Positions 41,117 through 53,600 of a stretch of DNA of 64,000 nucleotides are shown one piece after another. The translations under genes were made by a program, and so were the position numbers. Positions within the stretch are counted from its first letter, which is position 1. Every line of letters begins with the position of its first letter. The notes below the pieces were generated by a model. It ran no database searches. It worked only from the letters and a program-made list of their open reading frames with translations, and was not told where the DNA came from. Origin of the DNA: CALMZY01 sp052033915 (GTDB lineage: Bacteria; Verrucomicrobiota; Kiritimatiellia; CAIQIC01; JAGNIJ01); the NCBI GenBank assembly GCA_052033915.1, contig JBPOJF010000006.1:310001-374000 (forward strand), written 5' to 3'.

Positions 41117-42387
41117 AGGCTTTAATCGCGTTGGAGGACGGGACGTGTTTCGAGGGCCGGGCTTTCGCCGGGAACGGCGAGATTTTCGGCGAACTGGTTT
41201 TCAACACCTCGATGACCGGCTACCAGGAAATTCTCACCGATCCCTCCTGTCACCAGCAGATCGTCACACTGACCTATCCGCTGATCGGCAGTTGCGGGAT
41301 CAACGGCGAGGACCTGGAATCCACGAGCCCGCACGCCGCCGCGCTGGTCGTCGGCGAATGCAGCCGCATCCCGAGCAACTGGCGCTCGACCCTGTCCCTG
41401 CCGCAGTACCTCGAACAGAACGGGATGATCGGGATCGACGGCGTGGACACGCGCGCGATCACGCTCCACATCCGGTCGCGCGGGGCGATGAAGTGCGCCG
41501 TATCCACCACGGACCTCGACCGGAAAAGCCTCGCGGCAAAAGCCGACGCGTGGCCCGGTTTTATCGGCCGCGACATCGCCGGCGAGGTCAGCACGAAGTC
41601 GCGATACAAGTGGCCGGGCCCGCACAAGCCGTATATGGGGTTTTCGACCATTGAGGCCGACGGGCTGAAGGCGTACGACAAGTTCTTCAACCGCGCGCCG
41701 GACGCGCCGCGGTTCAAGGTCGCCGTACTCGATTGCGGCGTCAAGGTCAACCAGCTTCGGCTGATGGCGCGGCTCGGGTGCGAGCTGGAAGTGTTCCCGA
41801 TGGGATCGAAGGCCGAAGACATCCTAGCGACGAAGCCCGACGGGTTCTTTATCTCCAACGGGCCGGGCGATCCGGCCGGTGCGGCGCCCGTGGTTTCCAA
41901 CATCCGGAAAATCATCGAGTCGGGAGTTCCAACCTTCGGAATCAGTTTCGGCCACCAGTTGCTGGGGTGGGCGTTCGGCGGCAGGACATACAAGCTGAAG
42001 TTCGGCCATCGCGGCGCGAACCAGCCGGTCATGGACCTGACAACCGGCAAGGTCGAGATCACCTCACAGAACCACGGCTTCGCTGTGGACCGGAAATCGC
42101 TCGACGAGAAACTTGTCGAGACCACGCATATCAATCTGAACGACCAGACGTCCGAGGGCATGCGGCACAAGACCCTGCCGGTCTTCTCGGTGCAGTACCA
42201 CCCGGAAGCCTGTCCGGGCCCGCATGATTCGACGCACCTGTTCGAAAGGTTCATCGCACAGATGCGCACGGAGACGCGGAGGGGAACGGAAGAGCCGCGT
42301 GGGACTCCTGATCCACTTCCACGTCCCCGTGATGAAGGAGGGCAGCCAGAGGTGCGTTCTGTAAAACCGCCCCCCACCCCTCCATAA
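41113..42387 (+). CDS. carA: Carbamoyl-phosphate synthase small subunit with Ser in place of the catalytic Cys
   Basis: 424 residues from a GTG at 41113 (MKALIALEDGTCFEGRAF), with AAGGAGAAGG upstream and a GTGA overlap with the pyrG remnant. The N-terminal CarA domain is followed by a class I amidotransferase. Its nucleophile motif, normally G-I-C-L-G-H-Q, reads GISFGHQ: Ser278 replaces Cys (codon AGT at 41944-41946). His363 and Glu365 (QYHPEA) are kept. Without the Cys, glutamine hydrolysis should fail, as in vertebrate CPS I, which is ammonia-dependent. The last 45 residues are a Pro/Arg-rich extension beyond the usual end. carB copy 2 follows. Confidence 0.92.
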   Translation: MKALIALEDGTCFEGRAFAGNGEIFGELVFNTSMTGYQEILTDPSCHQQIVTLTYPLIGSCGINGEDLESTSPHAAALVVGECSRIPSNWRSTLSLPQYLEQNGMIGIDGVDTRAITLHIRSRGAMKCAVSTTDLDRKSLAAKADAWPGFIGRDIAGEVSTKSRYKWPGPHKPYMGFSTIEADGLKAYDKFFNRAPDAPRFKVAVLDCGVKVNQLRLMARLGCELEVFPMGSKAEDILATKPDGFFISNGPGDPAGAAPVVSNIRKIIESGVPTFGISFGHQLLGWAFGGRTYKLKFGHRGANQPVMDLTTGKVEITSQNHGFAVDRKSLDEKLVETTHINLNDQTSEGMRHKTLPVFSVQYHPEACPGPHDSTHLFERFIAQMRTETRRGTEEPRGTPDPLPRPRDEGGQPEVRSVKPPPTPP

Positions 42388-42456
42388 CCGTCGCTTGACC
42401 CCGGGCGCTTGGCGCGGGAAACACGCCGTCAAGGGTCGAAGGTCGAAGGCTCTCAA

Positions 42457-45690
<3,234 letters not shown>

Positions 45691-45756
45691 GCGACGGCCC
45701 CGCAGCCGCAAGAGCCCGACGGATCCATTCCCCCTGAAAACCGCCCGCGCATCCGG

Positions 45757-46509
45757 CTAGGGATGCCGCACGGGCACCTCTTCCTTCTCCGCCTCCATGA
45801 GAAGGTGCTGGCGGTAGAAGAACGGGTGGATGAAGGCATACCAGAAGCCGTACGCGCACAGCGTCAACGCCGCGGCGGCGGCCAGGTGGGATTTCGCGAA
45901 CAGAAGAATCATCAGGATGCTGAACGGGATGAACATGATCGGGTTCTTGGTCGGCTTGGCGTAGCGCACGCGCGACACCTGGAGGATCAGCATCACAAGG
46001 GTCGTGCTCCAGAACAGGGCCGCCACGGCGCCATGGTCGAGCGCGAACCACTCCTGTCCGATCCGTCCGCACCCCGCCGCGATGAAGAACGAAGCCATCC
46101 AGCCGGCGTTCGTGGTGATCGGAAGGCCTAGATAGCCGCGCTGCCCGCGGTACGGATCGACGACGCGGAACCGGGAAAGGCGATAGGTGCCGGAAAGGAC
46201 GATCACAGAGGCGAGCATGAACCCCCAAACGCCGAAATCCTTCAAGACCGCCTGGTACGCGAGAATCGCCGGAGCCAATCCGAAACTGGTCATGTCGACG
46301 AACGTATCGAGTTCGGCGCCGATCTGCGTGGTCCCCTTGAGGGCGCGCGCGAGCGTTCCGTCGAGCCCGTCAAGGATCATGGACAGCATGATGAGTTGCG
46401 CGGCCTGCACGTATTCGCCGGCGGCGCTCATGAGCATGCTGTAGAAACCGACGACCATGGCGGCCATGGTGAACAACATCGGGATCGCTTGTCGCCAACT
46501 CAATATCAT
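45757..46509 (-). CDS. pssA: CDP-diacylglycerol-serine O-phosphatidyltransferase
   Basis: 250 residues with about seven membrane spans and the CDP-alcohol phosphotransferase signature: DGLDGTLARALKG, then GAELDTFVD. It makes phosphatidylserine at the inner membrane. Its ATG overlaps the psd stop by four bases, so the two steps of phosphatidylethanolamine synthesis are coupled. The C-terminal part (KPTKNPIMFIPFSILM) is typical of the Gram-positive/archaeal-like PssA branch. Confidence 0.92.
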   Translation of the reverse strand: MILSWRQAIPMLFTMAAMVVGFYSMLMSAAGEYVQAAQLIMLSMILDGLDGTLARALKGTTQIGAELDTFVDMTSFGLAPAILAYQAVLKDFGVWGFMLASVIVLSGTYRLSRFRVVDPYRGQRGYLGLPITTNAGWMASFFIAAGCGRIGQEWFALDHGAVAALFWSTTLVMLILQVSRVRYAKPTKNPIMFIPFSILMILLFAKSHLAAAAALTLCAYGFWYAFIHPFFYRQHLLMEAEKEEVPVRHP

Positions 46510-47174
46510 CGAGCTTCACCCTTCTTCAGAACCGCCACAACCGTTTCACCGGCACGCACCCGGTCGCCCTTCTTCACCACGACCTGCACGTCCGAACTCA
46601 GGAAATACATATCCAGCCGGGACCCGAATTTCATCATGCCGATGACATCCCCCTTGCCGACCGACTGGCCCAACGTCAACCAATATACCACGCGGCGGAC
46701 GATCGGTCCAACGATCTGCTTGACGAGGCACCGGGAATCGGCCCCCTCGATCAGGATGTTGCTGTGCTCGTTGTACTCCGAAGCCGCGTTCTGGATGGTC
46801 AGGATGTGCTTGCCCGGCGTGTAATCCAGATACTTGATCTCACCGGCCATCGGGGAGCGGTTGACATGGACATCGAAGGGGCTCAGGAAGATGCTGACGC
46901 GAACCGTTTCCGCCTTCAGGTGTTTCTCCTCGCGCATCACTTCCACCGCGCGGATCAGGCCATCCGCCCCGGCCACGAGCATGTTGGGATCGGCCGGCGC
47001 AACGCGCGCGGGATTGCGAAAAAAGAAGACCATGAACACGCACAGAACGCCGCCCAGGATACAGAAAGCCATCGCGGCACGGGGCCAGCCCAGGGCATGG
47101 CAACCCGCGGCGACCAGCAGAGGCGCCACCAGGCATCCGGCAATCAGCGACCACCCCTCTTTGACAATCTTCAT
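46506..47174 (-). CDS. psd: Phosphatidylserine decarboxylase proenzyme (short type)
   Basis: 222 residues from the ATG at 47174 (MKIVKEGWSLIAG). Two N-terminal membrane spans are followed by FFFRNPARVAP, VSIFLSPFDVHVNR and the self-cleavage site KFGSRLD, where cutting at Gly-Ser gives the pyruvoyl group. The short FGS form is common in archaea and many bacteria. It converts phosphatidylserine to phosphatidylethanolamine. A very good promoter is at 47207-47235, and pssA follows with an overlap. Confidence 0.93.
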   Translation of the reverse strand: MKIVKEGWSLIAGCLVAPLLVAAGCHALGWPRAAMAFCILGGVLCVFMVFFFRNPARVAPADPNMLVAGADGLIRAVEVMREEKHLKAETVRVSIFLSPFDVHVNRSPMAGEIKYLDYTPGKHILTIQNAASEYNEHSNILIEGADSRCLVKQIVGPIVRRVVYWLTLGQSVGKGDVIGMMKFGSRLDMYFLSSDVQVVVKKGDRVRAGETVVAVLKKGEAR

Positions 47175-47206
47175 TCCAAAAGCACTCCGACAATTCAACG
47201 GCTTGA

Positions 47207-47235
47207 ATTATACGCTTCCTGAAAACACCCGTAAA
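47207..47235 (-). promoter_or_regulatory. Promoter of the psd-pssA operon
   Basis: On the minus strand: TTTACG (complement of 47230-47235), a 17-base spacer, then a perfect TATAAT (complement of 47207-47212), 33 bases before the psd ATG. Confidence 0.65.
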
Positions 47236-47319
47236 CCTAAACCAGAGCGCGCAACCATAGTGGCTGACGCGGCCGGACGGAAGCGTTATTTTCGCCTTCC
47301 TGCACGCCGTTCAAGAACC

Positions 47320-47348
47320 TTGATTTCCAGCCTTTCCGCCGCTATGGT
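47320..47348 (+). promoter_or_regulatory. Promoter of the small coiled-coil gene
   Basis: TTGATT at 47320-47325 and TATGGT at 47343-47348 with a 17-base spacer, 31 bases before the ATG at 47380. Confidence 0.5.
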
Positions 47349-47379
47349 GCTGGCTGGTCCCGTCAGGAAGGAGAGAATC

Positions 47380-47592
47380 ATGCAGTTGAACCTCCGTAAA
47401 TTCATGGCCGAGAACAGCATCCGGAAGATCAAGAAGCAACTGGATGAGCTCGAAGCTCTCGAGGCCCAGGCCAAGCTGAAGCCCATGGAGAGCACGGACG
47501 ACACCTACATGATCCGGACCTACGAGGACCAGAAGCAGAAGCTGCTGGAGGAGTTGGAGAAGTACCAGAAAATCGCCGGCGCGAAAGACTGA
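47380..47592 (+). CDS. Small charged coiled-coil protein, function unknown
   Basis: 70 residues (MQLNLRKFMAENSIRKIKKQ to KYQKIAGAKD), rich in Lys, Glu and Leu with heptad spacing over most of its length, with no Cys and no signal peptide. AAGGAGAG lies close before the ATG and a good promoter is upstream, which supports a real gene. I do not recognise a family. It converges on the S26 peptidase gene with only six bases between stops, and diverges from psd. Confidence 0.7.
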   Translation: MQLNLRKFMAENSIRKIKKQLDELEALEAQAKLKPMESTDDTYMIRTYEDQKQKLLEELEKYQKIAGAKD

Positions 47593-47598
47593 CCCCTG

Positions 47599-48069
47599 TC
47601 ACATTCGCTCCGGCCGATTCCCGAGCCGCGAGCGGACCCTGCGCAGAAGTCTCCGCCATGTTCTTGAGCGCGCCAGGAACCATCCGCGAAGGCGTTGCGG
47701 CCGCCTTTCAAGATCAAGCGACGTTCCTCTTCCTTCAACTCGTTCGACCCTTCCCCTCAACCTGGCGATTTCCACGGGCGCATCGGGTTCGTTCAAGGCA
47801 TCGCCCTGCGTCTGGATCCAACCGCCCCGTATCCGCACCACGCGATGGATGATCCAATGTTCGTTCACATCCTTGAAGAGAACAATATCCCCCACCCCTA
47901 GTTGACGGCCTTCAACAGGCTCAATGATCAGCACCTCGCCCCCGCGGAGAAACGGCGCCATGCTGCGGCCGGTGACCTGCACGCGCACGGAATATCCGCC
48001 GGCCAAAACGCTCTCGAACAGGCCGGACACGTCCGGACGGGCCAATTCCAGGTTTTCGGAGGTGTTCAT
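47599..48069 (-). CDS. S26/S24-like signal peptidase of the peptide cassette
   Basis: 156 residues. The signal-peptidase core VTGRSMAPFLRGGEVLII supplies the nucleophile Ser36; WIIHRVVRI offers His75 where bacterial LepB uses Lys, as in SipW/ER-type Ser-His enzymes; WIQTQGDA is the box E-like part. No membrane segment is evident at either end, and the C-terminus is strongly basic. It lies four bases after the HprK-like gene, so it is the last gene of the cassette. It may cleave the precursor leader or the exported product. Confidence 0.72.
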   Translation of the reverse strand: MNTSENLELARPDVSGLFESVLAGGYSVRVQVTGRSMAPFLRGGEVLIIEPVEGRQLGVGDIVLFKDVNEHWIIHRVVRIRGGWIQTQGDALNEPDAPVEIARLRGRVERVEGRGTSLDLERRPQRLRGWFLARSRTWRRLLRRVRSRLGNRPERM

Positions 48070-48072
48070 GGC

Positions 48073-49005
48073 TCAGCAGGGAATGGCTTCCTCGAGGAAT
48101 CCGGCGACCGCCGGCGTCGGGACAAAATGCAAATCGTAGCAGGGCACGTCGCGCGTCAACGCTTCGCAGAAGGATGTGATCTGATGGATCGCTACACGGT
48201 CATACCAGGGAATGGAAACCATCGGGAGCATCTTCTCGAACGCGGAACGCGGATCGACGCGTTCAACGCGGTTTACCGGCCCGTGATGAAGGAAACAGAG
48301 GGCCTGCAACGGCGCGCTCCGGTTGAGCGCGATCTGCGCATCCCCCGCCCACGGGGTTCCGTGCGCGGAATACGCGCCGTCCAGTCCTCGAATCGCCATC
48401 CGGTCATCGCTGAGCAGGTCTTTCTTGTGCGCCGCCTGGAACTGCCTTGAAAGCGTGCTCTTTCCGGCCCCGGAACGACCCGCGAAAACGAACCCACGGC
48501 CGCCGAGAACCGCGCCCGCCGAGTGGATCAGAATCCCCTGCCGCGACGCGAGAATAAACATGAGCAGAAGCTGGTCCAGCCGGTTCAGCACGGGGTTCAC
48601 CAGCGCAGGCAAGCCGCCGTCGCGACGAACCAGGATCTCGTCACAAAACACCGTTCCTCGCAGATACGAGGAATCGATGCGGGCAATCCACGCGGGCGGC
48701 AGGCCGGGGGCCCTCGCCGCCAGGGCAATCATCCAATCCTCCCCCTCGCGGTGGAGCGACCAGGACTGCCCGTCGAACAACAACTCCGTCCCCCGGAGAT
48801 CCGGCAAGCCGCCGATCTGCAGATCGAGGTCAACCCGGATGGGTTCGCGAATCCCGGCGCACGGCGAAAGAAAGGGCGAATAGCAGGGCCCTGCATCGGG
48901 AAGGATGTCCGCGTCGCGGCAGTTCAGCGCAAAATGAATGCCCGCGATTTCAATATGCATGGATGCAGGCATGAGAATCCGGAACCCGCGGGTCGTTCCG
49001 GTCAC
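48073..49005 (-). CDS. HprK-like ATPase/kinase of the peptide cassette
   Basis: Up to 310 residues from a GTG at 49005 that overlaps the precursor stop (GTGA); a start at Met16 (MHIEIAGIHFAL, 48960) is a good alternative. The C-terminal half has the P-loop AGRSGAGKSTLS (about 175-186) and LLSDDRMAI (198-205), as in HPr kinase and the small HprK-like proteins found in RiPP and SynChlorMet-type cassettes. The N-terminal half is not HPr kinase. It may phosphorylate the precursor or act as an ATP-dependent partner. There is no HPr gene nearby. Confidence 0.75.
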   Translation of the reverse strand: MTGTTRGFRILMPASMHIEIAGIHFALNCRDADILPDAGPCYSPFLSPCAGIREPIRVDLDLQIGGLPDLRGTELLFDGQSWSLHREGEDWMIALAARAPGLPPAWIARIDSSYLRGTVFCDEILVRRDGGLPALVNPVLNRLDQLLLMFILASRQGILIHSAGAVLGGRGFVFAGRSGAGKSTLSRQFQAAHKKDLLSDDRMAIRGLDGAYSAHGTPWAGDAQIALNRSAPLQALCFLHHGPVNRVERVDPRSAFEKMLPMVSIPWYDRVAIHQITSFCEALTRDVPCYDLHFVPTPAVAGFLEEAIPC

Positions 49006-49181
49006 GAGCCCGTGGTACTGCTACAGACACCGCTCAGGCACAGATTGCTTCCGAATCCGGTGCTGACAGGAGATGTTTTGCAGCCCGTGGACAGGACTTC
49101 GTCCGCGGAAAGTTTGATCGTCCGCAGCCGCGGCTTCTCATAAACCGGCTTGCGGATTTCACGTTTCTGTTCTGGTTTCAT
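49002..49181 (-). CDS. Candidate RiPP precursor peptide
   Basis: 59 residues from the ATG at 49181 with AGGAG nine bases upstream. A charged leader (MKPEQKREIRKPVYEKPRLR) runs into TIKLSADEVLSTGCK and then a Cys/Ser/Thr/Gly-rich core with Cys34, Cys48 and Cys53, ending CSSTTGS. The YEKPxLRxIxLxADEVLxxGCK pattern is what I recall of small peptides beside PqqD/radical-SAM pairs in SynChlorMet-like cassettes. It lies directly after the radical SAM gene, and the HprK-like gene starts on its stop. Likely modified in the core by the radical SAM enzyme and cut from its leader. Confidence 0.75.
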   Translation of the reverse strand: MKPEQKREIRKPVYEKPRLRTIKLSADEVLSTGCKTSPVSTGFGSNLCLSGVCSSTTGS

Positions 49182-49197
49182 CGGGGCCCGCTCCTGA

Positions 49198-50334
49198 TTA
49201 CCTCTGCTCATTCTGAATGCTATCAAAACGGAACTGAGTCAAGGCGCAAATATACTCTGATTTCGCGGAGGCCGCCCCGTTTTCCAGGTCAAACAACGCG
49301 GGGCACGCGCTACAGATGGCCAGTTTGTCACACGCCGCGCATGCGTAGCCGGGCGGCGCGGGCACATCCCGCACACGGCCGATCTCGCGCCACGCATCCC
49401 TGAAGCCGTCCGGAAGGATTTTGCACCGGTACGAGGTCGTCATGGTGCAGGGCTGAAGATATCCATAGGGATCGATGTGAAAGCCCGTCAACCCCGCCCC
49501 GCAGGTGTACAGCTTGCCGTCCGCCTTCCGCCCCATCATTTTCACCAGGGCGTCGCGCATGGCTTTGAGACGCGCGCTGTCGGCAAACTCCAAGGCCGCC
49601 GCATCGCGCGGATCAACCCTCAGCGACAGGGTCGATTTCGCCTCGTCGCCGCAGGCCCATGCGGAACACCGGTTGGGGCGTCCTCCGCTGTCGGAATTCG
49701 GCAAGCAGGGGGAGACCGCCGCATCGAGCCGCCACGGGACCCAGAGTTCCCGCGCGAGGCGTTCCATCCCGGCGTATTCATGCCGGTTCAGCGTCATGAG
49801 CACGGTCTTGAGCCCGACGCGCACCCCGGCTTTGAGAAGGGATTCAATCCCCCTCATGCACTTCGCGTGCGACCCCTTGACCTGCGTGATCCGGTCGTGC
49901 GTGGCCTCCGTGACGCCGTAGAGGCTGATCTCCACGAGATAGGGCGGAAGGTCTCTGAACACATCCAATATCCGCGGCGTGACAAGCGTCGCATTGGAAA
50001 ACACGGTGACGATCAGCCCCCTGCGCTTCGCATGGGTATAAATCTCCGGGAAATCCTTCCGGAGCATCGGCTCGCCGCCGGTCAGCAGCAGATCCAGGCA
50101 CTGCGCCTCGACAACCTGGTCGATGATTTCGATCCAGGACGCCGTGTCGAGTTCTTCGCCGGAGGCCCGGGAGATCGAACCCTGGTCGCCGAGATAGCAG
50201 TGCACGCATTGGAGATTGCAGCGATGCGTCAGCTCGATACTGCCGGTGCAGGGCACCCGCCGGCCGGCAATCCGCGCGCGCAGACGCTGAAGATATTCGG
50301 CATCGCTCAGATTCCCGGAGAGGCGATCGTTCAT
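49198..50334 (-). CDS. Radical SAM/SPASM peptide-modifying enzyme
   Basis: 378 residues from the ATG at 50334, one base after the PqqD-like stop. The radical SAM cluster motif C39-x3-C43-x2-C46 is in ELTHRCNLQCVHCYLGD. LLLTGGEPMLRKDF is the SAM-binding GGE motif. The C-terminal part has SPASM-type Cys (YTCGAGLTGFHIDPYGYLQPC, then CAACDKLAICSACPALFD), which hold extra Fe-S clusters as in PqqE and sactipeptide synthases. With a PqqD-like protein before it and a Cys-rich peptide after it, it probably installs a crosslink or other radical modification on that peptide. Confidence 0.9.
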   Translation of the reverse strand: MNDRLSGNLSDAEYLQRLRARIAGRRVPCTGSIELTHRCNLQCVHCYLGDQGSISRASGEELDTASWIEIIDQVVEAQCLDLLLTGGEPMLRKDFPEIYTHAKRRGLIVTVFSNATLVTPRILDVFRDLPPYLVEISLYGVTEATHDRITQVKGSHAKCMRGIESLLKAGVRVGLKTVLMTLNRHEYAGMERLARELWVPWRLDAAVSPCLPNSDSGGRPNRCSAWACGDEAKSTLSLRVDPRDAAALEFADSARLKAMRDALVKMMGRKADGKLYTCGAGLTGFHIDPYGYLQPCTMTTSYRCKILPDGFRDAWREIGRVRDVPAPPGYACAACDKLAICSACPALFDLENGAASAKSEYICALTQFRFDSIQNEQR

Positions 50335-50335
50335 G

Positions 50336-50617
50336 CTAGATCTTCTCAATCAGGCCCGACTTGTCCAGTTCGCCCGCGAATTCGAGCACATCGGACAAGG
50401 CCTGGCGGTCGGCGACTTCGAAATGTCCGGCCACTTCGCGCGCAATCTGATCCACCGTTCTCCGGCCGTCCATCCGTTCCCATATGAATTCAGCCGCCGC
50501 GTTGACGGCATAGATATTCTGCATATCCGCCAGCTTGCCGCGGATGGGCACAATGATCGTCTCCCCCGCAATGCGGCGCTCCAGGAGGTCGTTCTTCTTT
50601 CGATATACGAGGGTCAT
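50336..50617 (-). CDS. PqqD-like precursor-recognition protein
   Basis: 93 residues with the PqqD/RRE pattern: RKKNDLLERRIAGETIIVP, then NAAAEFIWERMDGRRTVDQIA, then a helical end DVLEFAGELDKSGLIEKI. Such winged-helix proteins bind the leader peptide and present it to the radical SAM enzyme. Its ATG overlaps the stop of the giant protease gene (ATGA), which places the cassette in the same transcript and couples its translation to the giant gene. Confidence 0.88.
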   Translation of the reverse strand: MTLVYRKKNDLLERRIAGETIIVPIRGKLADMQNIYAVNAAAEFIWERMDGRRTVDQIAREVAGHFEVADRQALSDVLEFAGELDKSGLIEKI

Positions 50618-53600
50618 CGACGCTGCCTTACCCTGAGCCGGACGTAGCCGCGCCCGACCTCATCATCCAGCGGAACGGAAAGGGTGACGCGTACGCTCTC
50701 GGTCAGGCCGTTCCCGTCATCCGTGACCGTCGTGCTCTTGATATGCGAGTCCGCCACGACCCAGCCGCCTTTCACATCGGGAGACGACTGCACGCGAATC
50801 TCGACATCGCCCACGCCCTTCCGCCGCTGGAATAACACCACGATTTCGCCGGACGAGTTGGGGCTGATCTGCCACGGTCCAAGCACCGTCACGCGCGGAT
50901 CCCCGTCCACGACATTCGGATTCCAGCCCATGGCGTACTCCATCAGGTTGGGCACACCGTCGCCATCCGGGTCCGCGTTAAAGCCGCTGTACGTCTCGTT
51001 CGTAAGCTGGGCCGCCGTGAAATGCTTGCGGCCCCAGCTCTGCAACGTCGCATCGGCCCGCAGGAATGCGGAGCCTTCCAGCCTCATTGCCGGATCGCCC
51101 AGCAGATTGTAAATCTTCCTCATGTAAACGCGGCCCGGGAAGTCGTATTCCTTCAGGGAGTTCTTGATCGCATCCCCCAAGATCCCCTCGCCGTCACGGA
51201 AGACGCGGCGATAGAACACATCCGCCAGCGCCTCCGCTCCCCGGTTGTACGATTCGCCTGTCGGTGCCCACACGGCCACGGCACCGCCTGTTGAAAGCAA
51301 CAGCACTTCGCTCAGGCAGTCGAACCCGGGCAGGGCAAACTGGCCGATCGCGCAACTCAGGGACACGACGACCGGCCGCTTCGCGCCGTTCGTGAGCCGG
51401 CCCACGTCGGAAACCTGGAACAGCTTCTCCGCAGCCATCACGTCCAGCCCGCCGTGGCCGAAGTAATTCACGAAAACCGAGCCCGCATTGATCGCGTTGA
51501 GAAGCAGGGCCTGCGCCTCGGGTGTCTTATGCTGCGACAGATCGACCCTCTGAACCGTGTAGTCCGGAGGCGTCAAAGATTCGACGATGTCGCTGGACCC
51601 GGAGAAGTCGCCGCCGTCATCGGGGTTGTCCGCCGCAAGCAGCACGTCCTGCTTCCACCGCCCGCCCTCCCCCATCTCGTAATCGACGATCTTGGCGATC
51701 AAGGCATCCAGTTCGTCCGCAGTCAGGGCCGGGAGACGACCGATGGCGATATCGGGCGCAAAATCGCCGTCCAAATCGGTGTACCAGCCGTCCGAGGCAT
51801 GCAGCCCGCCCGGCGTCGGCACAAGCACTGTGGGGACCATGTTATCGCCCGCTCCACGCCGGTTCTTGTAGTCGTAGGTACCCTCGCCCGCGAGCAGAAT
51901 ATATCTCGGCGGAACGGACCAACAACCCGCATGGCTCACAAACCGCTTGATGGAAGGCGGCTCCGCCAGGCCGTCTCCGAATTCATCGTAAATGTCGTCG
52001 AGGAGGACAACCTGGGCGCTCATTCCCTTCCCGCGACGGTAGTCGGCAAGCGTCTCCGCCGACGCCGCCAGTTCCGGGACGGTAATCACGACGTAATCCG
52101 CCGCATTGGTTTCGGCCCGCAGATCGGACGGCATATCCACGACCATCGATGACGGCGACTTGCCCGACCCCAAGGCGAACAACCGGTACGGCGTCATCGC
52201 GTTCGACGTGTTGAAGCTCGCGCGATAGAACCCGCCGTCGCTGTCCACCGCCACCCCCTCCAGCAACAACGGATTGCGAGGATCGCTGACATCCATCACG
52301 CGGATGTCGGGCGTGCTGAACCCCGACACCGTCATCACCGCGTTCCCATCGCCCCGCACGAGCAACTGGTCATCCACGGCCTCACACCGGCGCCGATAGC
52401 TCAGGTCAAACGAATCCACGTAAACCGCACTGTACGGAACGCCGGAATTCAGAACGGCCGTGACCGTCACGGAGTTGCTGCCGTCGGCCAGCAGGGACTG
52501 GCTGAACGTGTTCGTGACCGCCAGGCTCCTCAGACCGTCCCATTGCGCCTCGCCGATGAGCGAGCCGTTCAGCGATATCCGCACATGGTGCTCGTTCGGG
52601 ACGCCGGAGAAAGATCCGCCGAAAAGATGCGTGACCAACATGGCCTGCCCGGCGCCTGAAGCCACGGCGGGCAGTTGCACCCCGTATTCGTTCGATGCGA
52701 GCAGGACGTTACTGTAGACGATGAGGTAATTCCAATACCAATAATCGGATTCGGGATCCGTTGCCGCCGCGGGCACCTGGAAAAACTCCTGTTCCACATG
52801 AACCACATCGGCAAACGTGCCCGGCTCCACCGGCACGGGCTTCTCGCCGCTCAGAATCGAAGCCATGTTCCCGCCGTCCCAGGTGAGCCAGTACACGTTC
52901 GTCACCGTGTAGAGGCTGTCGATCGCTTCGCCGTGGAAGTAGAATCCGTCGTCGCCGGGAATATAACTGCACTGGCCTCCACGGTTCGAAACACGCAAAG
53001 CCCTGTTCGTAATCCGGGCCCACACGTCGCCCTCATCCACACCCAGGAGCCCTGCGACGGCAGCCGAACGCACATGGTAAACGCCGCCGTGGGTCACGAG
53101 CACCTTCAACGACGCCCACTCCTCCGGCGCGGGGGAATCCGGACACGCGCCCAGCCTCCTGGCCGGCACGGAAGACCGCGCCGTCCGTTTCGCGGCCTCA
53201 GCCCGTTTCGCGGCCTCAACCTTGCGTCCCATGCGTTTCTGCGAGAACTCCGAAACGCGCGGCGTGCGAATATACGAGCCGGCGCCGATGGTTCCGGAAC
53301 CCTTCATCCGCGGCGGAGCGCCGGAGTCCCTGGGATAGGTGACCTCGAAGATCCCGCAGACGCCGATCTTCCCGTTGCATTGGATTTCGTTCAACTGGTA
53401 CACATACGTTTTGCCGGGACGCGCCGACGCATCCACCAGGCTGTACGTTCCGCCCTGCGGCTGGTCGATCATCGCCGGCAGAAATCCGTCGTTGACCCGT
53501 GTACACCCGGAACGGCCTTTTTCCTCTCGGAAGACATCGAACCCCAGAGTGCCCAGTTCGACGGATGTCTCCCACGTGAGCACGGCCCGGCCGTTGACCC

